From the NCBI RefSeq assembly GCF_005121165.3, contig NZ_CP034413.3, positions 1 through 64,000 on the forward strand: DNA of 64,000 nucleotides, read 5' to 3'. The position numbers were made by a program, and so were the translations under genes. Shown here piece after piece: positions 51,171 to 58,899 of the stretch. The stretch's first letter is position 1. Each line of letters starts with the position of its first letter. Origin of the DNA: Dysosmobacter welbionis (lineage in GTDB: Bacteria; Bacillota; Clostridia; Oscillospirales; Oscillospiraceae). The notes beneath the pieces are model-generated. The model was not told the origin of the DNA and ran no database searches. It saw only the letters and a list, made by a program, of their open reading frames with translations.

Positions 51171-52646
51171 TCACAGAATGATGCAGATGAGTCCCCCGCT
51201 GCCCTCATTAATGATGCGGGTCAGGGTCTCCTGGAGCTTCCGCCGGGCGTCCTCCGGCATCCGCTTGAGCTTTGCCTGCAGATCCTCGTTCACCAGCTCG
51301 TGGAAGCTGCGTCCGAAGATGTTGGACTGCCAGATCTTGCTGGTATCCCCTTCAAACTCCTGCAGCAGGTAGTTCACCATGTCCTCGGACTGCTTCTCGT
51401 TGCCCACGATGGGGCTGACGGCAGTCTCGATGTCCGCCCGGATCATGTGGATGCTGGGGGCGCTGGCCTTCAGCCGCACGCCGTACCGGCCGCCCTGCTT
51501 CATGATCTCCGGCTCCTCCAGCTTCAGCTCGTCGATGCCGGGGACCACGATGCCGTAGCCCGTCTCTCGGACGTCGTGGAGGGCGCCGGCTACCTTGTCG
51601 TACTCCGCCTTCACCGCCGCCAGCTTCGTCAGCAGGCTCATCAGATCCCCATCATCCCCCACCTCAAAGCCGGACTGCTCCGACAGGGTCTTGTAGAACA
51701 GCTCCCGGGGCAAGGCCAGCCGTGCGGCGGCCACGCCGGTGCCCAGGTCGATGGCTGAGATTCTGGCCTCACTGATGTGCTCGCTCTCCCCCAGGGCGGC
51801 GATGACGCCCTCCACCTCCCGGATGTGGCGGAGCTGGGCGGTGTTCTGACGGATGGCGTCATACAGGCCCGCTTTGATAGGATGGTCCGCCGGCAAGGCA
51901 TCCACCCAGGGGGGCAGGAACAGGTCCAGCTCCTGCATGGGGAACTCGTAGAGCACCGCCTTCAGGATGGCGGCCACGGCGTCCTCGTCCAGCTCCAGGC
52001 AGTTGACGGCCATGCAGTTCACCTCATACCGGGAGGAGATGTCCTTGGCGATGGCTTGGGCCCGGTCGCCCCGGGGGTCTGCGGAGTTCAGCAGGACGAT
52101 GAAGGGCTTCCCCAGCTCCTGCAGCTCCCGGATCACCCGCTCCTCCGCTTCCAGGTAGTCCTCCCGGGGGATGTCGGAGATGGTGCCGTCGGTAGTGATG
52201 ACGATGCCGATGGTGGAGTGCTCGGCGATCACCTTCCGGGTGCCGATCTCCGCCGCCTCGGTCATGGGGATCTCATGGTCGTACCAGGGGGTGGTGACCA
52301 TCCGGGGGGTGTCGTCCTCCATCTGGCCGATGGCGCCCTTCACCATGTATCCCACACAGTCGATCAGCCGCACGGAAAAGCTCGCCCCGTCCGGCAGCTG
52401 GATCTGGGCAGCCTCCTCCGGGACGAACTTGGGCTCGGCGGTCATGATGGTCCGGCCAGAGCCGCTCTGAGGCAGCTCATCCCGGGCCCGCTCCTTGCGG
52501 TAGACGTTGTCGATGTTGGGGATCACCTGGGTCTCCATGAACCGCTTGATGAAGGTGGACTTCCCGGTGCGCACGGGGCCCACCACGCCGATGTAGATAT
52601 CCCCAGCGGTGCGGGTGGCGATATTCTGATAGATACTGGTATTCAT
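51171..52646 (-). CDS. spoIVA: Stage IV sporulation protein A (coat-base ATPase)
   Basis: 491 aa. Walker A GVVGPVRTGKSTFIKRF near residue 25, NIDNVYRKERARDELPQSGSGRTIMT, and the conserved C-terminal tail GGLICIIL. SpoIVA hydrolyses ATP to polymerise on the forespore surface; it is anchored by SpoVM and, in Clostridia, bound by SipL. ATG 52646 begins at the conserved MNTSIYQNIATRT. Both partners are encoded 3-6 kb away. Confidence 0.97.
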   Translation of the reverse strand: MNTSIYQNIATRTAGDIYIGVVGPVRTGKSTFIKRFMETQVIPNIDNVYRKERARDELPQSGSGRTIMTAEPKFVPEEAAQIQLPDGASFSVRLIDCVGYMVKGAIGQMEDDTPRMVTTPWYDHEIPMTEAAEIGTRKVIAEHSTIGIVITTDGTISDIPREDYLEAEERVIRELQELGKPFIVLLNSADPRGDRAQAIAKDISSRYEVNCMAVNCLELDEDAVAAILKAVLYEFPMQELDLFLPPWVDALPADHPIKAGLYDAIRQNTAQLRHIREVEGVIAALGESEHISEARISAIDLGTGVAAARLALPRELFYKTLSEQSGFEVGDDGDLMSLLTKLAAVKAEYDKVAGALHDVRETGYGIVVPGIDELKLEEPEIMKQGGRYGVRLKASAPSIHMIRADIETAVSPIVGNEKQSEDMVNYLLQEFEGDTSKIWQSNIFGRSFHELVNEDLQAKLKRMPEDARRKLQETLTRIINEGSGGLICIIL

Positions 52647-52683
52647 AGCATCCCGTCCTTTTTCCGCTCCATAGTCTTGTTCC

Positions 52684-52710
52684 ACTCTATGTCCGGCTGC
52701 TGCGAAGTAT
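52684..52710 (-). promoter_or_regulatory. Candidate sigma-E promoter of spoIVA
   Basis: On the minus strand TCATACTT, then CATAGAGT, with 16 nt between the ATA of the -35 and the -10. This fits the sigma-E pattern ATA-N16-18-CATAnnnT and the known sigma-E control of spoIVA. Confidence 0.6.
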
Positions 52711-52867
52711 GACAGCCCGTCTTGTTTTGGAGAAGATGCACAAATTCAGGAGCCGGCCTTCTCCGTTCTTGGCTGATTTTGCGGCTTTACACGGATAATT
52801 TAGTGTGGTAAACTGCTAATGTAATGAAACGGACGGTATCTCCGTCCAGAGATTTGGAGGATTGACG

Positions 52868-53740
52868 ATGAAAAACATGAAGAAGCTGTGGGCAGCGCTG
52901 CTGGCCCTGGCCATGACCTTCTCTCTGGCCGCCTGCGGCGGAACCTCTGACGAGGACGCCGCCACTGATGACCAGCCCACAGGGGAAGAAGTCTCCGGTG
53001 ACACCGCTCCCGAGAGCGACGTGGCCTATATCCAGGATAAGGGCACCCTGGTGGTGGGCATTACCTACTTTGCCCCCATGGACTACAAGGAAGAGGGCAG
53101 CGATGAGTGGATCGGCTTTGACGCCGACCTGGCCAAGCTGTTTGCCGAGAGCCTGGGCGTCTCCGTGGAGTTCCAGGAGATCACCTGGGACTACAAGGTG
53201 GAAGAGCTGGACTCCCGGGCCATCGACTGCGTGTGGAATGGTATGACTCTCACCGACGACGTTCTGGCTGCTATGGGTACGTCCAACCCATACTGCACCA
53301 ACTACCAGACTCTGGTCTATCCTGCCGACCGGGCCGCTGAGTTCGAGGGCCTGACCTCTCTGGAGGGCCTGAACATCGCTGTGGAGTCCGGCTCCGCCGG
53401 TGAGGATGCCGCCGTGGCCTTGGGTGCCACCACCGTGCCGGTCCAGGCCCAGTCCAACGCCCTGATGGAGGTTGCCGCCGGCACGTCCGACGCCGCCGTC
53501 ATCGACGTGCTGATGGCCGCTGAGATGACCGGCGAGGGCACCAGCTACGCCGATCTGATCTACAGCCTGAACCTGAATGAGGCCCAGGACCTGCCCTCCG
53601 AGGAATATGGCGTGGGCTTCCGGCAGGGGTCCGACTTGGTGGACGCCTTCAACACCTTCCTGGCGGAGAAGACGGCTGACGGCACCGTGCTGGAGGTGGC
53701 TACCACCTACGGCCTGCAGGACGCCGTGATCCTGGAGTGA
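52868..53740 (+). CDS. Amino-acid ABC transporter substrate-binding lipoprotein
   Basis: 290 aa. Signal peptide with lipobox LAAC (Cys about 22), an acidic linker, then a family-3 solute-binding fold: GTLVVGITYFAPMDYKEEG, EWIGFDADLAKLFAESLGV, DCVWNGMTLTDD and GVGFRQGSDLVDAFN. Binds a polar amino acid outside the membrane. GGAGG precedes ATG 52868. First of a three-gene transporter. Confidence 0.93.
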   Translation: MKNMKKLWAALLALAMTFSLAACGGTSDEDAATDDQPTGEEVSGDTAPESDVAYIQDKGTLVVGITYFAPMDYKEEGSDEWIGFDADLAKLFAESLGVSVEFQEITWDYKVEELDSRAIDCVWNGMTLTDDVLAAMGTSNPYCTNYQTLVYPADRAAEFEGLTSLEGLNIAVESGSAGEDAAVALGATTVPVQAQSNALMEVAAGTSDAAVIDVLMAAEMTGEGTSYADLIYSLNLNEAQDLPSEEYGVGFRQGSDLVDAFNTFLAEKTADGTVLEVATTYGLQDAVILE

Positions 53741-53763
53741 GCTTCTTCCCCTGCGGATCTTCC

Positions 53764-53796
53764 AAAAGCAGAGTGCGCAGTGCGCGCTCTGCTTTT
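53764..53796 (+). terminator. Internal hairpin between binding protein and permease
   Basis: AAAAGCAGAGTGCGC pairs with GCGCGCTCTGCTTTT (one G-T pair). Such partial terminators let the binding protein be made in excess of the membrane parts. Confidence 0.65.
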
Positions 53797-53842
53797 CGGC
53801 GGCTTTCCCCCTCTACCACACTGACCTTGAGAGGACGATACC

Positions 53843-54532
53843 ATGATTGAATTTTTTACCTCCAGCACATTCCGGACCGTGCTGTCGGCCCTGAACAGCG
53901 GATTTCTCAAGACCCTTCAGCTGTTTTTCATCACCCTGATCGGGGCACTGCCCCTGGGCTTGGTTATCAGCTTCGGTTCCATGAGCCGCTTTCCTCCCCT
54001 GCGGTGGCTGACCCGCCTGGTGGTCTGGGTCATCCGGGGCACGCCTCTGGTGCTGCAAATCATTGCACTGTTCTATGTGCCCGGCATCCAGAAGTGGTTC
54101 AACTGGCCCAGCGGTGAGTCCGGGCGGATGATGGCCGTGTGTGTGGCCTTCATCATTAATTACGCCTGCTACTTCTCCGAGATCTACCGGGGCGGCATCC
54201 AGGGAGTGCCGAAGGGCCAGCAGGAGGCAGGCCAGGTCTTGGGCATGACCAAAGCCCAGATCTTCCGCCACATCACCCTGCTGCAGATGATCAAGCGAAT
54301 CGTCCCCCCCATCTCCAACGAGATCATCACGTTGGTGAAGGACACCTCCCTGGCCCGGGTCATCGCATTGCAGGAGGTCATCTGGATGGGCGAGTCCTTT
54401 ATGAAGGGCAACTCCGGCATTGCGGGCCTGGTGTGGCCCCTGTTCTTCACCGCTGTCTACTATCTGATCTTCAGCGGCATCGTCACGGTGCTGCTGGGCA
54501 AGCTTGAAAAAAAGCTGGACTTCTTTCAGTAA
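53843..54532 (+). CDS. Amino-acid ABC transporter permease
   Basis: 229 aa, about five helices, HisM/GlnP family. The EAA loop is GIQGVPKGQQEAGQVLGMTKAQIFRHI. Transport channel for the binding protein upstream. Confidence 0.93.
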   Translation: MIEFFTSSTFRTVLSALNSGFLKTLQLFFITLIGALPLGLVISFGSMSRFPPLRWLTRLVVWVIRGTPLVLQIIALFYVPGIQKWFNWPSGESGRMMAVCVAFIINYACYFSEIYRGGIQGVPKGQQEAGQVLGMTKAQIFRHITLLQMIKRIVPPISNEIITLVKDTSLARVIALQEVIWMGESFMKGNSGIAGLVWPLFFTAVYYLIFSGIVTVLLGKLEKKLDFFQ

Positions 54533-54547
54533 GGAGGGAACCGATTT

Positions 54548-55333
54548 ATGGCAATTCTGGAAGTACATCACATTGAAAAGCATTTCGGCGCCACCCGGGT
54601 GCTGGAGGACATCAGCTTTGATCTGGAGCAGGGCCAGGCCCTGGCCATCATCGGCTCCTCCGGCTCCGGCAAAACCACCCTGCTGCGGTGCCTGAATTTC
54701 CTGGAGAAGCCGGAGCAGGGTACCATCTCTGTGGCGGGTAATCTGATTTTTGACGCCGCTGATCCCGCCACCCAGCGGGAGAGCGAGGTGCGGAAGAAGC
54801 GGCTCCACTTCGGGCTGGTGTTTCAGTCCTTCAATCTGTTCCCCCAATACACGGCGCTGAAGAACGTCACCCTGGCCCGGGAGCTGCTGGCCCAGGAGCA
54901 GCCGGACTTCAAGCAGAACAAAAAGCAAATCCTGGAGGAGATCCAAGCGGACGGCCGGGAGCTGCTGGCGAAGATGGGCCTCAGTGAGCGGGCAAATCAC
55001 TACCCCAGCCAGCTCTCCGGCGGACAGCAGCAGCGGGTGGCCATCGCCCGGGCCCTGGCCTTGCACCCGGACATCCTCTGCTTTGACGAGCCCACCTCCG
55101 CCCTGGACCCGGAACTCACCGGCGAGGTGCTTCGGGTCATTCGGGAGCTGGCGGAACAGCGGACCACCATGATTATCGTCACCCATGAGATGGCCTTTGC
55201 CCGGGATGTGGCAGACCAGGTGATCTTCATGGACGGCGGCGTCATCGTGGAGCAGGGTGACGCCCACCAAGTCATTGAGCACCCCAGGGAGGAACGGACC
55301 CGTCAGTTCCTCGCCCGATATTCCGAGGGATAA
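54548..55333 (+). CDS. Amino-acid ABC transporter ATP-binding protein
   Basis: 261 aa. Walker A GSSGSGKTT, signature LSGGQQQRVAIARAL, Walker B ILCFDEPTSALD, switch His in VTHEM. GlnQ/HisP class. GGAGG precedes ATG, 15 nt after the permease. Confidence 0.95.
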   Translation: MAILEVHHIEKHFGATRVLEDISFDLEQGQALAIIGSSGSGKTTLLRCLNFLEKPEQGTISVAGNLIFDAADPATQRESEVRKKRLHFGLVFQSFNLFPQYTALKNVTLARELLAQEQPDFKQNKKQILEEIQADGRELLAKMGLSERANHYPSQLSGGQQQRVAIARALALHPDILCFDEPTSALDPELTGEVLRVIRELAEQRTTMIIVTHEMAFARDVADQVIFMDGGVIVEQGDAHQVIEHPREERTRQFLARYSEG

Positions 55334-55344
55334 AACGGAACAGA

Positions 55345-55374
55345 AAAAGAGCGGAGCTGATGCTCCGCTCTTTT
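55345..55374. terminator. Terminator of the ABC transporter operon
   Basis: 13-bp stem AAAAGAGCGGAGC/GCTCCGCTCTTTT, 4-nt loop, T run. Confidence 0.88.
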
Positions 55375-55423
55375 GTTATCTTGTGCCGTCTTGTTAAGAC
55401 GGGGCAACGGGAAACTCCGTCAA

Positions 55424-55849
55424 TCAGGCAGGTTTGGATCTCCGGCGGCCCAGCAATCGCCCGATGAGAAGGCCCAAGGCAGAGATGGCCGCCCCGATGA
55501 AAAACAGGTCCCACTGAGGCAGGTTGATCTTGTCAAAGGCCAACATATTGGCGAGCCGGAAGGTGAGAAAGTCCGCCAGCATATACAAAAGTCCCAGGGC
55601 CAGAGGCAGCAGCCACATGCGCCCATCCCTGCGGACCAGTTCCCCAATCCGCAGGGAGATCACAAAGGCGGCGATGGGCAGGAGCAGCCAGTGGAATAAA
55701 AGGGCGTACCCCATGGCGTCCGTGGGGTCCATCAACAAGAACACCACCAGGGCAAAAACCCAGAGTCCCAGGTAAACCGCTACCAGCCGCCTCGGGGACC
55801 GCCAGCTCCTCCCCTTGGCTCCCCGAACACGCACCGCAAAGTCCGGCAT
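55424..55849 (-). CDS. Four-helix integral membrane protein of unknown function
   Basis: 141 aa. A basic head (RVRGAKGRSWRSPRR), four hydrophobic segments (VAVYLGLWVFALVVFLL; LLFHWLLLPIAAFVISL; WLLPLALGLLYMLADFL; FFIGAAISALGLLIGRLL) and a basic tail. TGGAGG precedes ATG 55849. No family recognised; it stands alone between the transporter terminator and sipL. Confidence 0.72.
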   Translation of the reverse strand: MPDFAVRVRGAKGRSWRSPRRLVAVYLGLWVFALVVFLLMDPTDAMGYALLFHWLLLPIAAFVISLRIGELVRRDGRMWLLPLALGLLYMLADFLTFRLANMLAFDKINLPQWDLFFIGAAISALGLLIGRLLGRRRSKPA

Positions 55850-55940
55850 AGGCACCTCCACTTCCCAGAGGGCAGACGAAACAGACCGAATACCCGTTTT
55901 TTCCAGTCTACCATGGGCTGCCGGACCCGTCAAGGGTGAC

Positions 55941-57479
55941 TCAGGTCCGCTTCCGGGGGATCAGCAGCAGCTGGTCCCGGGAGATATCTCCTTCCGTCTC
56001 CAGTTGATTGGCTGCCAGGATCACGCCGATGGTGGTGTTGTACCGTTTCGCCAGATCCCAGGCGGTCTCCTGCTTCCCCAGGCAACGCAGCACCAGGGAC
56101 GGCGCGCCGGTGGTCTCCTTAGGCGCGTCTGTATTGATCTTTCCTGCGGACACGCACACCCGTTTCACACGCTGGGCCGCCTCCGCCCGGAAGTCCACCG
56201 GGAACCGGACCTCGATGCCCCGGTCCGTCAGGCTGCCCTGGACCTCTTCCGGGCAGACGGCCCGGGCAGCGACCCGGCAGTCCTCCGGCAGCTCCAGTTG
56301 GCAGCTGACGTCGATGCTCCGCTCCGCCACCAGAGGCACGCCCCCCTCGTCCAGATACAGTGCCCGGACAGACGCCCCGGTCCGCAGGACCACGCCCGCC
56401 CCCTCCCGGCTGACGGAAACAGCTCCGCAGGTGACGGAGAGGGCCAGGATGGAATCCGCCACCACACCGATCTCCAGCACCTCCCGCACCGTCTGACGGC
56501 GGGTGAACTGTTCTCGAAAGCTGGTGAGTTCCAGAGGCGCGGCGTCATAAGTCAGATCATAGGCAGTGGAGTAGAGGTCACTGAGGAGCGTCAGTTCCTG
56601 GGTCTGGCGCAGCAGAGCTGTGGCGTGGAGGTACAGCGTCACCGCGATCTCCCGGCCCTCGGCGTCGGCGCCGTCGACCTGCAGATCCGCGCCGGTGAAC
56701 TGGAGGCGCACCGATGGCTCCGCGCCCTCCGGGGCGCCTTCCACCTCCAGGATCTGAGAGAACGGCAGCTCTCCGGACGCGGCGCAGCAGCGGCCGTCCG
56801 CCGTCCGGTACAGGAGGCTGACGGTGAAGATACCCTTGAACAGCAGCTTGCTGCCCACGATCTTCGTCTCCGTCACAGTGCTGTTCACCCGGCTGGTGAG
56901 GATCTCCGCCGCTCCCTCTCTGCCCGGGGACAGGTCCATCTGTTCGGAGAAGGTGAAGTCCTTCTCCGCAATGTGGGTCAGGACGATGGCGTGCTGCTGC
57001 TCCTGCTTTTTTTCGATGCACAGTTCCGGCCCCGCCTCTGCATCCGTGCAGAAGCATAAGGGCCTGCGCTGATAGCCTGTCAGCCGCGTCACCAGCTTGC
57101 AGTGGGTGAAGACCTTGCGGGGGTTCAGCATCCGGGTCTCCAGAAGCTCCGGCTCCGTGTCCGCCAGCAGCGCCGCGCAGTCCGGCAGACTGCGTCCGTC
57201 GGTCTCCACCGTGAAGGGCATGGCAAATTCCAGGGTCCGGATGCCCCCCTCCCCCTCCGGCGTGTACAGCACCGTCACCCGGACGGTGCCGGAGATCTCT
57301 GCCCTGCCGTCCCGCATCTCCCGGCTGTGCAGGAACACCTTGCCCGTGGTCTCGATGATCCGCGCAATGTCCGGACAGTAGTCCGGCACGATGGTCTCCG
57401 CTGTCTCCTCCTGAGTCAATGTCAGCTCTCCCGCCGCCTCATAGGCGTCGAAGCAGGCCTTTTTCAATTCCAGTTCCAT
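55941..57479 (-). CDS. sipL: SpoIVA-interacting protein SipL (DUF3794 + LysM)
   Basis: 512 aa. Repeated DUF3794 modules (first around DYCPDIARIIETTGKVFLHS, later copies around residues 180-300 and 320-420) and a C-terminal LysM domain (…AWDLAKRYNTTIGVILAANQL…LLLIP). In Clostridioides difficile SipL binds SpoIVA through its LysM and is needed to surround the spore with coat. ATG 57479 begins at MELELKKACFDAY. The near neighbour spoVM supports this role. Confidence 0.9.
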   Translation of the reverse strand: MELELKKACFDAYEAAGELTLTQEETAETIVPDYCPDIARIIETTGKVFLHSREMRDGRAEISGTVRVTVLYTPEGEGGIRTLEFAMPFTVETDGRSLPDCAALLADTEPELLETRMLNPRKVFTHCKLVTRLTGYQRRPLCFCTDAEAGPELCIEKKQEQQHAIVLTHIAEKDFTFSEQMDLSPGREGAAEILTSRVNSTVTETKIVGSKLLFKGIFTVSLLYRTADGRCCAASGELPFSQILEVEGAPEGAEPSVRLQFTGADLQVDGADAEGREIAVTLYLHATALLRQTQELTLLSDLYSTAYDLTYDAAPLELTSFREQFTRRQTVREVLEIGVVADSILALSVTCGAVSVSREGAGVVLRTGASVRALYLDEGGVPLVAERSIDVSCQLELPEDCRVAARAVCPEEVQGSLTDRGIEVRFPVDFRAEAAQRVKRVCVSAGKINTDAPKETTGAPSLVLRCLGKQETAWDLAKRYNTTIGVILAANQLETEGDISRDQLLLIPRKRT

Positions 57480-57554
57480 GGTTCGCCCTTCCTTTCCGGC
57501 CGTTGGTCCTCCGATGGACGGCGCAGCCGTTTCCCGCCGCCTGGAAAACGGTAC

Positions 57555-57592
57555 GGGGCGGGAGGGGCCGCCAGCGGCCGCTCTCCCGCCCC
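57555..57592. repeat. GC-rich hairpin between spoVM and sipL
   Basis: GGGGCGGGAG pairs with CTCCCGCCCC around an inner GC-rich loop. It may terminate or attenuate between spoVM and sipL; no T run follows. Otherwise 57480-57656 has no gene that I can support. Confidence 0.5.
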
Positions 57593-57656
57593 TGTGCGCC
57601 GCCATGTTGTCCACGGAGTCTCGCTCTGCTGACACTGTATGCCCGGCCGGGACTGC

Positions 57657-57731
57657 TTATTCCGAAATCTTGAACAGCTTCCGCAGAATGCCGCTGAGGG
57701 CTTTGGGGGACTTCCACACTACAATTCGCAT
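57657..57731 (-). CDS. spoVM: Stage V sporulation protein SpoVM
   Basis: 24 aa, behind AAAGGAG: MRIVVWKSPKALSGILRK and a short basic end. This is the length and amphipathic pattern of SpoVM, with the conserved Pro (position 9) that lets the helix recognise the convex forespore membrane and recruit SpoIVA. Synteny supports it: in Bacillus spoVM also lies after prpC-prkC-rsgA. The gene is easily missed because of its size. Confidence 0.8.
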   Translation of the reverse strand: MRIVVWKSPKALSGILRKLFKISE

Positions 57732-57746
57732 GATATTTGCTCCTTT

Positions 57747-57902
57747 CTAACGCCTGCAGCAGGCGCAGCCGCACGCAATCAGCAGGACCGCCACCAAAAA
57801 CATCAGCGCCCCTACCGGAAAGATCGCCGCAATCAGGATCCCGGCCCCCAGCGCCACCGCACAGACGCCCAGTATCCAGCATCCGCCGCCTCTCCGAAAC
57901 AT
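57747..57902 (-). CDS. 51-aa Cys-rich membrane protein upstream of spoVM
   Basis: Short basic head (MFRRGGGCW), two hydrophobic segments (ILGVCAVALGAGILIAAIF; GALMFLVAVLLIACG) and a CGCACCRR end. AAGGGG lies before the ATG; it stops 15 nt ahead of spoVM, so they are probably one transcript. No named family recognised. A sporulation-time membrane role is inferred from this linkage. Confidence 0.6.
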   Translation of the reverse strand: MFRRGGGCWILGVCAVALGAGILIAAIFPVGALMFLVAVLLIACGCACCRR

Positions 57903-57928
57903 ACGCCCCACGCCCCTTTCTCACTCCC

Positions 57929-57959
57929 ATTATATACGCCGCTGCCTGTCCTGGTACAA
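57929..57959 (-). promoter_or_regulatory. Possible promoter of the 51-aa gene and spoVM
   Basis: TATAAT (57929-57934) with TTGTAC 19 nt upstream, or TATATA at 17 nt. A sporulation sigma factor may be used instead; the elements do not fit sigma-E well. Confidence 0.35.
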
Positions 57960-57973
57960 AAGGCAGGGCACAC

Positions 57974-58002
57974 AAAAAGAGGCGGGCAGATGCCCGCCTC
58001 TT
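57974..58002 (-). terminator. Terminator of the rlmN-prpC-prkC-rsgA operon
   Basis: 12-bp stem AAGAGGCGGGCA/TGCCCGCCTCTT, then TTT on the minus strand, 10 nt after rsgA. Confidence 0.82.
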
Positions 58003-58011
58003 CCGCGCGAT

Positions 58012-58899
58012 TCACTTCTTCCGCTCCTGCCAGTCCTGGAGGGGCTTCAGCTCCTCATACAGGCGCACATAGCTGGCGTGGCGGCTCCGTTGGATCTTGC
58101 CAGCGCGCACCGCCTCCAGCACGGCGCAGCCCTTCTCCTTGGTGTGGCTGCACCCCACGAAGCGGCACTGGTCCAGATAAGGCCGGAACTCCACAAAGGT
58201 CTCCGGCAGGCGGTGCTTCAGCTCCAGATTCAGCTCATCGGTCTCAAAGGAGGAGAAGCCCGGGGAGTCCACAACGTCCGCCCCGCAGCTCAGGTGGAAC
58301 AGCTCCACGTGCCGGGTGGTGTGGCGTCCCCGGCCCAGCGCCTGGCTCACATCCCCCACCTGGAGCTGAAACGCCGGATCCAGGGCATTCAGGATGCTGG
58401 ACTTTCCCACACCGGAATTCCCTGTAAAGGCAGACAGCTTCCCGGCGATCAGGGGCTTCAATTCCTCGATCCCCTCCCCGGTCTCCGCGCTGACCCGCAG
58501 AGTTGGAAATCCGGCGGCTGCGTAAATGGCGTACAGCGCATCGGCACAGTCCAGATCGCATTTGTTCAGCAGCACCATCACGCTGCATCCTTTCAGTGCT
58601 GCGATGGCCGCCACCCGGTCAATGAGGAACGGGTCTGTTTTGGGGATGGCACCGGAGGCGATGACCACCAGCTGGTCGATGTTGGCCACCGCCGGCCGGG
58701 AAAATGCGTTCTTCCGGGGCAGGATGGCCTCCACAAAGCCCTCGCCGTTCCCCAGCTCCCGGACCTCCACCCGGTCCCCCACCAGAGGGGAGATGCCCTC
58801 CTTCCGAAACTTGCCCCGGGCCCGGCAGGTGAGCACCTCGCTGCCGGTGTCCACATAGTAGAAGCCGCTGAGGGCCTTTCGGATCCGTCCCTCACTCAC
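58012..58899 (-). CDS. rsgA: Ribosome small subunit-dependent GTPase A
   Basis: 295 aa. OB-fold N-terminus, then a circularly permuted GTPase: G4 LLNKCDL comes before G1 GNSGVGKSSILNAL and G3 VDSPGFSSF. C-terminal zinc site in DQCRFVGCSHTKEKGC. Helps late 30S maturation. Overlaps prkC by 8 nt. Confidence 0.95.
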   Translation of the reverse strand: MSEGRIRKALSGFYYVDTGSEVLTCRARGKFRKEGISPLVGDRVEVRELGNGEGFVEAILPRKNAFSRPAVANIDQLVVIASGAIPKTDPFLIDRVAAIAALKGCSVMVLLNKCDLDCADALYAIYAAAGFPTLRVSAETGEGIEELKPLIAGKLSAFTGNSGVGKSSILNALDPAFQLQVGDVSQALGRGRHTTRHVELFHLSCGADVVDSPGFSSFETDELNLELKHRLPETFVEFRPYLDQCRFVGCSHTKEKGCAVLEAVRAGKIQRSRHASYVRLYEELKPLQDWQERKK

